Part shown: one piece after another, positions 10,701 through 17,050 of the stretch
How positions within the stretch are numbered: position 1 is the stretch's first letter
How the letters are laid out: every line of letters begins with the position of its first letter
Source of the DNA: an uncultured Pedosphaera sp.
GTDB lineage: Bacteria; Verrucomicrobiota; Verrucomicrobiia; Limisphaerales; Pedosphaeraceae
Assembly (NCBI GenBank): GCA_903918755.1
Contig: CAIXFN010000090.1
Coordinates: 62,001-126,000, forward strand
DNA length: 64,000 nucleotides
Direction: 5' to 3'
Notes under the pieces: model-generated
What the model was told of the DNA's origin: nothing
Seen by the model: only the letters and a program-made list of their open reading frames with translations
Databases searched by the model: none
Program-made: the position numbers and the translations under genes

Positions 10701-11028
10701 GGATGCCGTTGGGCAGCGTGTAGCTGGGCGGCATGATGAACGAGTAGTTCGGATTGCCGACCGCGGTGAAAATCGTGCCAGCGGGCGGCAGACCATTGCC
10801 GGGATTGCCGGGGTCAAAGCCAATTTCGCCCCAGGTGTTGGCGTTGTTTTGCAAGCCTTGATCCACCGAGGCGGTGGTCACGACGTTGATCTTGGGGGTG
10901 GCGGACGCTTCAACCACCACGTCAGCATTATAGCTGCTGGGGTTCAGCGGGATCGGGGCGTAGTTTCCGCCCATGGCCGCGCTGGCGCAGGCCAGCGAAA
11001 AGCCGATGGGGATTAATTTGGACTTCAT
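7786..11028 (-). CDS. Large secreted Ig/discoidin-domain protein, paralogue of the upstream giant protein
   Basis: 1080 residues with a signal peptide, MKSKLIPIGFSLACASAAMG. Two N-terminal modules (about 22-250 and 255-480) match those of the 1642-residue protein, with the landmarks YN.DVVVEAS, MPP.Y, HH.DGS.E and DWFN. They are followed by an Ig-like domain (485-580, LADGGNISGSTTTNLVV), a discoidin-like domain (590-755, ANDTVGRDPADYILEGSNDGG), another Ig-like domain (760-845), a second discoidin-like domain (850-1005, NDPIDYALEGSDDAGV) and a C-terminal domain ending KFYRVKVQ. The N-terminal start NYAPIPLNPSSYNADVVVEA parallels FTPIPLNSASYNRDIVIEA in the neighbour, so the pair arose by duplication with domain shuffling. 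Probably extracellular and carbohydrate- or surface-binding; no enzyme motif is seen. Confidence 0.85.
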   Translation of the reverse strand: MKSKLIPIGFSLACASAAMGGNYAPIPLNPSSYNADVVVEASATPKINVVTTASVDQGLQNNANTWGEIGFDPGNPGNGLPPAGTIFTAVGNPNYSFIMPPSYTLPNGILIDTVVTNGTFSLVTPTAYTKLSFIGSGGNGGDVIGVTVHHADGSVEGVATGGTAYTFGCPDWFNGTINVAYIANERSGSTVNRTFANAGSNNPRIYFRDITLTNTTSAVTSVDLSYYSGGSGSHNCVFGVSGDPNGSGTVVPIAVTGYAYDFVVEASASQRGVVNGTNGSPATTSSMDSDANTGNSWYEQGFNLNNVGNWSPIPAIALKTGLPHPGATVTNASGDHAFVMPPTYVGNDAVYLSPTIPTATITFASPTAASGLSFLASAGNGPVTPQVVVHHQDGSSETNSLTVFDWFNTGVPYGVAANGRVDVGSGQLNNVSTNLAGNLVPRLDTIDLSIQNVVSPITSIDLTYVNTGGRMAIFAVAGTAGAVVPSFIVSPNAVGSYPGPDVAFTALATGTAPITYHWQKGTNGVWVTLADGGNISGSTTTNLVVGAVTANDDADYRAVATNPGATVYSSAAHLTIISPLTAVTTPGDPVTGFGGTWPAAESVDHAVDGVIQKYLNFGKNGGAPFVGPVGFTVAPSIGRTIVTGLRWYTANDTVGRDPADYILEGSNDGGSSYVTISSGNLALPDGRNGAGGTTIDPTTMFMQQVLFANTKGYTSYRVTIPHIKDSTQNSMQIGEVEILGVIDTSPVPSVSTPASVNAFDGATAITFSTTATPASPQPALHWQRKTGAGAWVNLTDGGNISGSTSSTLTLAVVHFSDASAFRVIASNSAGSATSAVATLTIFSSLTDVTQPGDTITGFGDDATGPNDPTTLFNNVLDNYLTRGSGINASAGFPPFQGPVGVIVTPAVGATVLSGIRIYTGSGGTANDPIDYALEGSDDAGVTFAPIASGPLALPAARNTTASLVDPTQSAVQEILFSNTRAFTSYRVSFFNVADNVNNSSLQLGEIELLGVNATGVSPSLTVTPGAGGSLNITSSGPGTLQSATSLGNPTVWTDVGPITGTVNIVPAAGTPQKFYRVKVQ

Positions 11029-11519
11029 GGTGTGGTATTACTGCTTGTGGAACGTTTTCTGAGGTGGGTTGTTGATTACTGCGGCTTGCTCCCACCCAAG
11101 GCGCCCAACTGCTTGGGGGCGGCAATTAGGGACGCTGGCGGATGACTGCAAGTACTCAGCATATGACCCCCTTTTCCGGTACATGTTGGGGCGACCGTTT
11201 CCCTAAATCGGGCGACGGCGCCACAATAATATGCGCTGCAGAACAGTCGGTCATGGGTGCTAAGTGAGATGAGCAGACCAGAAATCCGGGAAAAAGACAA
11301 CGAAAAAATGGCACAAAGTGAATTCGTGAACCGGGGGCCGGCTGACGGCAAACACGGGTTCATTCCACCGCGGAAAGGCGCAGGACTCCTGATTCCGGAC
11401 CGGGAATATTTGGGGATCGGGAGTGGACGGGGGGGAGAGGGCCGTTTTTAAGGTTTTGGAAAATGCGCTGAATCATCAGACCTTAAATTGGAACCAGTGG
11501 TTTGGTGCGAAACTGGATT
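11029..11519. other. Intergenic region upstream of the secreted-protein gene
   Basis: No gene is supported. Short reading frames here lack start context and coding-like composition. The region should hold the promoter of the minus-strand gene starting at 11028, but none is clear enough to mark. Confidence 0.6.
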
Positions 11520-12186
11520 AAGTGTCCGGAACCTGGACTCCGACAGAAACACGGGGGATGGATTGGCCGCAATAGGGCACAAAGATCACAAAGAGGAACT
11601 GATTTGCTGTGAGCGAACCAGGCAAAATGCAATGCGTCCGGAATCAACGCGAAACTGGACCCGACTACGCTGGGAGCTACGCTGGGCAGGTTAAGTGTCC
11701 GGAACCTGGACTTCGACAGAAACTCCGGAAATTGATTTAACGCAAAGCGCACCCTCCTTCGCCGGGGAGGCGGTTGGGTGGTGGGGCGCGCCCCAGCCAA
11801 TCGAAACTGGATTAAGTTTGTGTAACCTGGACTGGGGGGGGAAACACGGAATTGATTGGCCGCGACAATGCCCAAAAATCGCCAAAAAGCGGTAAATCCG
11901 GGTGATCGAAGCAGGCAAATTGGATTCGGTTCGACCCGAGCTCGAAACTGGACCCGACTACGCTGGGAGCTACGCCGGGCAGGTTAAGTGTCCGGAACCT
12001 GCACTCCGACAGAAACGCGGGAGATGGATTGGCCACAAGAGGGCACAAAGATCACAAAAAGGGACCTGATTTTAGCTGTGAGAGAACCAGACAAAATGCA
12101 ATGCGTCCGGAATCAACGCGAAACTGGACCCGACTACGCTGGGAGCTACGCCGGGCAGGTTAAGTGTCCGGAACCTGGACTCGACT
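11520..12186. repeat. Imperfect tandem repeat array (units of 121-176 bp, last unit truncated)
   Basis: Five unit starts are seen at 11520, 11693, 11814, 11986 and 12162, most opening with AAGTGTCCGGAACCTGGACT. Unit lengths are 173, 121, 172 and 176 bp, and the fifth stops after about 25 bp. Units 1 and 4 are close copies; units 2 and 3 are diverged. Units 1, 3 and 4 end with CGACTACGCTGGGAGCTACG, followed by CCGGGCAGGTT or CTGGGCAGGTT, which resembles the hairpin repeats in the phage-like operon at 16.8-23.6 kb. Each full unit carries a GGGCACAAAGATCACAAA-like segment. It is not CRISPR-like: units are long and there are no spacers of constant size. Confidence 0.85.
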
Positions 12187-12858
12187 CCGAAAATGAGGCA
12201 GCCATTCCGATGGCGTCTGATGAAACAGGGTGAGCCATCAAAATTATCGATAACGATGATCGCTTCATGATTGGGTGGGTTTGAGGAGGCGATCGGACGG
12301 CGGCGGAAGGCCGTGCGCCGGTTGGGACGGCACGCGGCGATGGCCACGGACGGGCGACGGCCCGGACGAATCCGCGGGGTAAACGGATACATATTATATA
12401 TGTCAAAGAGCAGGCCGGGCGGAACGTTGGTTCCGCGGAGCCAAAATTCGGGCGTTGCCGGGTCAACGCAAGCCGGTTGCCGAAATTGGATCGGCCCCCA
12501 TCCATTCTTAGCACGGGGTGGGACGTTTCGAATTGCTACGGGAGGAATTTAGCGCCATTTGGTTGGTAACGACCAGGAGCGCCGCAAAAGCGGGCCGGAT
12601 GAGGGCGTGGGCGGTGACATTGGCATATTTCACATTTCGGCGCAGGGCCGAGTTTGCCACAACCGCCTTCGGGGTTGCGGATTTAATTTTGCATGACCCA
12701 GGGTAGGCTAAATGGCGCAACACCTTTGGTGTTGGGGAGGAGGTGGGGTGAGAACTCGGGTTCCCGTCCCCTGACAATCCGCGCCGAGGGTTACCGCCGG
12801 ATCGGAGTGGCGCGGACTGCGGGATCTGGGCGAGGGGGGCACGGCGGATTTCCGTGAC
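12187..12858. other. Intergenic region, no gene recognised
   Basis: An 89-codon minus-strand frame (12508-12777) is the longest candidate, but it has no recognisable domain and an arbitrary composition. An AT-rich dyad (ACATAT-TAT-ATATGT, 12389-12403) stands out in otherwise GC-rich DNA. Nothing else is recognised. Confidence 0.55.
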
Positions 12859-14025
12859 TCAGTTTCCGGCCGCCGTGCTCCGCGCCAGCCGGGCACGCCA
12901 GGCCAGCAACGGTTTTTCCAGCCAGTAGTAGGAAAGGCACGCCAGGGCCACCACCACTCCCAGGTTCTGCGGAAAGCGGGTGCACCACGCGGCTCCGCTC
13001 CAGTGCCCGGGGAACACGGGGGTTCCCACCGGCACCAAGACCAACTGCTGCCAGATGTACAGGCTGTAAGATAACCGCCCTACCCACTGCACCACCGGCA
13101 GATTCAAGGCCCAATACGCCCAACCACTCCGGTGCGTGACGAAGGAGCCAATCAGATACGCGATCATGATGCACTGGAGGCTTGGCATGAGAACTAGCGC
13201 GAGGTGCGTCGGATACGGCAAGTTGTAATGATGAAGCATCGCAGCGATGCAAATGTTGGAATAAATCAATCCAACCGCGATGAATCGACATAATCCCGGA
13301 TGAAATGCGAACACCCGCGGCAAGTCCCAAGTTCCACCTGAGCGGAGCAGCGCCAACAGGCAACCCATCGCAATCGCATCGCCCTGAGCCACAAACAGAT
13401 GATCCATGGTAGGCTGCGGCCACATCCACCACCGCATGGCGGGAGCCAAAATCAAAAGAAAGGGAATCCATAACCGGCCGCCAAACCGCGGACCCAGGAA
13501 CGCCAGCAGTGCCGGCCAGGTCAGGTAAAACTGCTCCTCAATCGAAAGCGACCAGGTATGGGCCAGCGGCCAGTATTGGGGGGCATACCATTCGCCCCAA
13601 AGATCCGTGGCGAACACCCCGGCGGAGATAAAGTTAACCGGAGGAATGATCCGCAGACCCAACCAGGAAAGGAGTCCCACGGCCAAAATGTAGCAGTAAT
13701 AAACGGGCAAAATGCGGAGCGCCCGGCGCTGGTAAAACGCTTTGAGGCTGACGCGTCCGGTTTTCGAAAACTCCTTCAGCAACAAACTGGTGATCAAAAA
13801 TCCACTGATGACAAAAAACACGCGGACCCCGAGTTTGCCATCAAGGAACATCGAAAGCCTGGAAGTCCCAGCTTGCGGAAAACCTCCCGTCTTGCTCGCG
13901 TGAGCAAACAGCACGGCCCCGATGGAGATCGCCCGCAAACCGTCCAAGGAGGGAATCCGGTCTGCTCCCGAATGGCGGGCTGGTGGGTTCCCGGGTAGCC
14001 CGGGCGTTCCGGCGGCATTTTCCAT
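12859..14025 (-). CDS. Membrane-bound acyltransferase (acyltransferase 3 family)
   Basis: 388 residues. The N-terminal IPSLDGLRAISIGAVLFAH is the family hallmark (acyltransferase 3, OafA/NodX/WecH-like), with the predicted catalytic His in LFAH. About ten hydrophobic segments follow, with the conserved FFVISGFLITSLLLKE, the R..RILPVYY loop and THTWSLSIEEQFYL, and near the C-terminus GRLSYSLYIWQQLVL. These proteins transfer acyl groups to periplasmic or surface carbohydrates or peptides; the substrate cannot be told here. It stands alone, transcribed in the same direction as the phage-like operon that lies upstream of it on the minus strand. A first ATG at 14025 leaves about 25 polar residues before the conserved motif. 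Confidence 0.9.
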   Translation of the reverse strand: MENAAGTPGLPGNPPARHSGADRIPSLDGLRAISIGAVLFAHASKTGGFPQAGTSRLSMFLDGKLGVRVFFVISGFLITSLLLKEFSKTGRVSLKAFYQRRALRILPVYYCYILAVGLLSWLGLRIIPPVNFISAGVFATDLWGEWYAPQYWPLAHTWSLSIEEQFYLTWPALLAFLGPRFGGRLWIPFLLILAPAMRWWMWPQPTMDHLFVAQGDAIAMGCLLALLRSGGTWDLPRVFAFHPGLCRFIAVGLIYSNICIAAMLHHYNLPYPTHLALVLMPSLQCIMIAYLIGSFVTHRSGWAYWALNLPVVQWVGRLSYSLYIWQQLVLVPVGTPVFPGHWSGAAWCTRFPQNLGVVVALACLSYYWLEKPLLAWRARLARSTAAGN

Positions 14026-14293
14026 CGCCTCATCCTACGCATTCGACCGTTTGCGTCAACCTGCGGCAACGGGCCGACGGGTGCTGCCCTTTGTCCGGTC
14101 CCCCGGTTTTTGCCTTTAATGCGGTTCTCCGGGTAAGGTTTGCGGGTTTGCAGTGGTTGCGGCTCGCGGGGCCGGGCCGGGGGCGTTGGTCCGCCGGCTT
14201 CGGAGGGCAGGTTGGCGGCCAGGAAAGGCGGGACTCCAGCCTGACACCGATCCCTCCCTGGCTTGAATACCCTTCCCTCGCCCAAGAAAAATT

Positions 14294-14707
14294 TCACCAC
14301 CGCCCCACCGGGCAGCGTTCGGTTGCTAGGTGCCATTTTCCAGTGAAGCCGGGCAGATGACAGCCGCATTGGCTGCAGCGTTGGTCGGTGGCGCGGAAAT
14401 GGGGGCAGGACTGGCACAAAGCCTGGCGGCTTTGCGCGGCGTCCGGACTGACGGTTAGCGGGGCGCCGGCGGTGGCGGCGTGGAGGGTCCGCGTGAGGGC
14501 GGCGGTGGCGTTGCGGAGCTGGTGCGCGAGGGGGGGCAAGGGCGGTTCGGGGATGCCGTATTGGCGGCGGATCGCGGCGAGGTTTTCGGGGGTGATGTGG
14601 TGGTGGATTCCATCGGGATCCAGGTGGCCGGCGGCGAGGATGGCGTCCACGTAGCCGGGGGGGCGGTGGGCACGGCTGGATTCGAGGGCGGAGAGGGTGG
14701 TGCGCAT
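14294..14707 (-). CDS. Phage-operon protein with C-terminal four-cysteine zinc ribbon
   Basis: 137 residues, last gene of the phage-derived operon. It begins MRTTLSALESSRAHRPPGYVDAILAAG. The C-terminal third carries CQSCPHF...CSQCGC plus a final Cys in ERCPVGRW, a pattern expected for a small zinc-binding ribbon. Function is not recognised; such ribbons in late phage operons are usually uncharacterised. It is separated from the upstream Cys-rich gene by 46 bp that carry the 33-bp repeat at 14724-14756. The reading is supported by its place in the operon and the Cys spacing rather than by a known family. Confidence 0.65.
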   Translation of the reverse strand: MRTTLSALESSRAHRPPGYVDAILAAGHLDPDGIHHHITPENLAAIRRQYGIPEPPLPPLAHQLRNATAALTRTLHAATAGAPLTVSPDAAQSRQALCQSCPHFRATDQRCSQCGCHLPGFTGKWHLATERCPVGRW

Positions 14708-14723
14708 GCTTTAATAGGGGACA

Positions 14724-14756
14724 GTCAGAGTCTCGTCACCTCGACTCCTACAATTA
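14724..14756 (-). repeat. 33-bp repeat containing the stop codon of the upstream gene (copy 1)
   Basis: On the minus strand it begins TAATTGTAGGAGTCGA and ends GAGACTCTGAC. It matches 17018-17050 at 30 of 33 positions. The first three bases are the TAA stop codon of the gene ending at 14754. The GTAGGAG part could also serve as ribosome-binding sequence, though it lies about 40 nt before the next start. Confidence 0.8.
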
Positions 14757-16811
14757 AGGAGTATAGTCGGCGCACATGTCGGCGGGGATGTCCCAGGTGC
14801 AGGCGGTTTCCTGGTTGAGCCAGGTGACCCAGCGGGCGTATTGGCATTGGCCGTTTTGCGGGGGCTCGCATTCGGGGATTTGGTCGCCGCCACTGTTGCG
14901 CGCGGCGACGTAGCCGGTGTAGTTGACGCCGCAGCCAGCAGGGTATGCGGGAGCGCCGGAGGGGACGGCGGTTCTGGCTTCTTCGTAGGGGGGGAAGTAG
15001 GTGCCGGTGGTGCTGGTGCCGTCGTCTTCGATTTGCGGGGTAACACAGGCGCTGCTGGGGACTTGCCACAAGGGGTCTTTCATCCATTGTTCCACCCGGC
15101 CCTGCCAGTAGGCGCTGAGGGTTTCGTCGAGGGTGAAGGTGGGCATGTTGTATTGCACCACGTTGGACCAGGCGTAGGTGACGCTGGCGGGGGCGATGAG
15201 GGCGACGTTGGGGCAGCAGGGGGTGTGGGTGATGCAGGCCTGGCTGGCGGTGAAGGTTTTGAGGCCGCCGGTGGTGGCGCGGGTGGCGGTGCCGCGGGCG
15301 ATGTCGCGGTAGTCATATTGCCATTCTTTCCAGATGAAGTCGCCTTTCATGCCGGTGTCGTTCCATTCGTAGTGGCTGGCGGAGGGGGCCGAGCATGGAT
15401 TGGGGACGCTGCTGAATCGGGGGGTGCCGACGAGGTGGCCGCCGCTGCAGGTGGCGGTGGTTTGGTCGAGGTAGGCGGCGTCGTCCGGACCGCAGGGGCG
15501 GGCGTAGTTGTGGCTGGGTTTGACGAACATGATGGTCTCGGCCCAGATGCATTTGGAGTAGCGGCCGCCGAAGAGGCTGCCGAGGCCGCCGGCGGGGTTG
15601 TAGTTGCACTGCATCCAGGCGCCGGCGCTGCCGTAGGTGCCTTCGAGGTTGTTCATCCATTGGGTGGCACGGGGGCACCAGTCGGGGGCGTATTCGCCGT
15701 AGCCTTCGAGGGTCCAGCCGCCCAGGCCGTCGGGGAGGTAGATGCGGGCGGTGGTGTCCCAATATTTGTCGTAGCCGGCGGGGAGCGGTGCCCCGATGAC
15801 GTTGCCGGTGGCGGGGGTGCCGTAGCGGCCGGCGGTGGTGTCGGAGAAAGTGTCGGCGGGGAGGGAAAACTGGTTGACGTTGAGGTTCTGGACTTCGTCG
15901 TAGGTGAGCAAGGGGGCGAGCCAGCAGTTGCCGTCCTGGCGGAAGGGGTAGATGGCGTCGTCGGAGAGGTCCCAGTTGGCGAAAAGGGCGTCGGTGTCGG
16001 TGTTCCAATCGGCGCTGGTGTAGGGATCGGAAAGGGTGACGCTGACGACGTAGCGGTTGAAGGCGCCGGTGGCGAGGACGGTGACGTCGAAGGCGATATT
16101 GGTGGCGGTGACGGTGCTGCGGTTGACGGTGACGCCGGTGGGGCTGCCGCCGTTGAGGGCGACGGCGACGGAGCCGCCGAGGCCGGCGGGGTCGGACCAG
16201 GTGCCGCAGGCGTAATCGAATTGGGCGGCTTTTTGGGCGCCGTTGTAGCCGGAGCCGGTGTAACCGGAATCGGTTTTGACGGTTTCGGTGACGAGGCCGG
16301 TGAGTTTGCCGACGGTGTAGGTGCGGGCGGTGATCTGGGTGCCGAGGGTGGTGTAGATGCCGCCGGAGTAGGTGCCGTTGGTCTCGGTGGCGGTCATGGT
16401 TTTGGTGCGGTACCGGGTGCCGTTGGGGCTGGCGGTATAGACGCCGCCAGTGCAGTTGTCAAAGCTGGTGTCGGTGAAGCCGAGGCGGCCGGGCCAGAAG
16501 TGGGCGGCGACGAGGTTTTTGAAGCCGAGTTTGCGGCAGGTGAGGAAGTCTTTGGTGGCGGCGGGGGTTTGTACTTGGTAGCAGTTGTCGCCGATGGTGG
16601 TTTGGCCGCCGGTGCAAGCGTGGAGGCCGGGGGGCGCGGTGGGGCTGTAGGTGGGGGCGGAGCCGTCGGCCAATTTGGTGAGGTTTTGCCAGATGGGTTT
16701 GCCGTTGTCGGCGGGGTTGCAGTGCTGGTTGGGGGGGCCGAGCGTGGCGAGGATGGGGGTGGGCCAGCCGCCGCAGGGGGGGCGGTAGGGTGTGCTGAGA
16801 GGGATGGGCAT
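14754..16811 (-). CDS. Phage-operon protein of unknown function, Cys-rich
   Basis: 685 residues starting MPIPLSTPYRPPCGGWPTPILA. It is rich in Thr, Gly, Ala and Pro and has about 20 Cys residues, including TCSGGHLVGTP and CITHTPCCPN, so disulphides or metal binding are possible. No domain is recognised. Its position after fibre and hub-like genes suggests a tail tip, spike or other receptor-binding component, but that is inference. The coding strand is strongly C-rich, which leaves a long open frame on the opposite strand with no sign of being a gene. The start region (ATATGCCCATCCC) is duplicated 67 bp upstream with a repeat in between. The TAA stop lies inside a repeat shared with the neighbouring gene. 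Confidence 0.7.
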   Translation of the reverse strand: MPIPLSTPYRPPCGGWPTPILATLGPPNQHCNPADNGKPIWQNLTKLADGSAPTYSPTAPPGLHACTGGQTTIGDNCYQVQTPAATKDFLTCRKLGFKNLVAAHFWPGRLGFTDTSFDNCTGGVYTASPNGTRYRTKTMTATETNGTYSGGIYTTLGTQITARTYTVGKLTGLVTETVKTDSGYTGSGYNGAQKAAQFDYACGTWSDPAGLGGSVAVALNGGSPTGVTVNRSTVTATNIAFDVTVLATGAFNRYVVSVTLSDPYTSADWNTDTDALFANWDLSDDAIYPFRQDGNCWLAPLLTYDEVQNLNVNQFSLPADTFSDTTAGRYGTPATGNVIGAPLPAGYDKYWDTTARIYLPDGLGGWTLEGYGEYAPDWCPRATQWMNNLEGTYGSAGAWMQCNYNPAGGLGSLFGGRYSKCIWAETIMFVKPSHNYARPCGPDDAAYLDQTTATCSGGHLVGTPRFSSVPNPCSAPSASHYEWNDTGMKGDFIWKEWQYDYRDIARGTATRATTGGLKTFTASQACITHTPCCPNVALIAPASVTYAWSNVVQYNMPTFTLDETLSAYWQGRVEQWMKDPLWQVPSSACVTPQIEDDGTSTTGTYFPPYEEARTAVPSGAPAYPAGCGVNYTGYVAARNSGGDQIPECEPPQNGQCQYARWVTWLNQETACTWDIPADMCADYTP

Positions 16812-16812
16812 A

Positions 16813-16878
16813 TCAAATGGGGGTTGGCCCGTGCTTCGCTAAGAGCTTCGCAGGGCGGCTTCGCCGGGGGATGGGCAT
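16813..16878 (-). pseudogene. Duplicated start fragment plus repeat upstream of the Cys-rich gene (21-codon ORF)
   Basis: A 13-bp direct repeat (ATATGCCCATCCC on the minus strand) occurs at 16868-16880 and again at 16801-16813, where it spans the true start codon of the 685-residue protein. Between the copies lie 54 bp that are mostly the dispersed hairpin repeat. Translation from the upstream copy gives MPIPRRSRPAKLLAKHGPTPI and stops 2 nt before the true start. It looks like a target duplication around an inserted repeat, or a decayed gene start. Translation has not been shown. Confidence 0.6.
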
Positions 16879-17018
16879 ATTGTTACGTTTTGGGGTGTTC
16901 TCGCCCGCCTTCGCTTGCCAGCTACGGCGCGGTGGCTTCGCCAGGGGCGGGCATAATGGGAGGGGAGGCGGACCCGTGCTTCGCTAAGAGCTTCGCAGGG
17001 CGGCTTCGCCGGGGGATG
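16828..17018. repeat. Three copies of the dispersed hairpin repeat between two phage-operon genes
   Basis: Copies at 16828-16873 and 16973-17018 are identical over 46 bp (core GTGCTTCGCTAAGAGCTTCG, then CAGGGCGG and CTTCGCCGGGGG). A diverged copy lies at 16902-16952 (CGCCCGCCTTCGCTTGCCAG, then CTACGGCGC). A further partial start-like ATGCCC on the minus strand precedes the diverged copy. The same family recurs at 19.06, 19.16, 19.22, 22.89, 22.97 and 23.53 kb. Confidence 0.85.
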
Positions 17019-17050
17019 TCAGAGTCTCCTGACGTCGACTCCTACAATTA
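17018..17050 (-). repeat. 33-bp repeat containing the stop codon of the hub-like gene (copy 2)
   Basis: Matches the repeat at 14724-14756 at 30 of 33 positions; differences are in the centre (GTCAGGAG here, GTGACGAG there). Its first three bases on the minus strand are the TAA stop codon of the gene ending at 17048. It runs straight into a copy of the hairpin repeat. Confidence 0.8.

Noticed and set aside
7789-11016. Plus-strand open frame of 1075 codons opposite the second secreted protein
   Set aside because: Same cause: mirror frame of a GC-rich gene, with low-complexity Arg/Gly content and no start context.
11520-12186. CRISPR array
   Set aside because: Units are 121-176 bp and similar throughout; there are no short repeats with unique spacers and no cas genes.
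12508-12777. Minus-strand ORF of 89 codons in the 12 kb gap
   Set aside because: No domain, no ribosome-binding sequence and composition like non-coding DNA.
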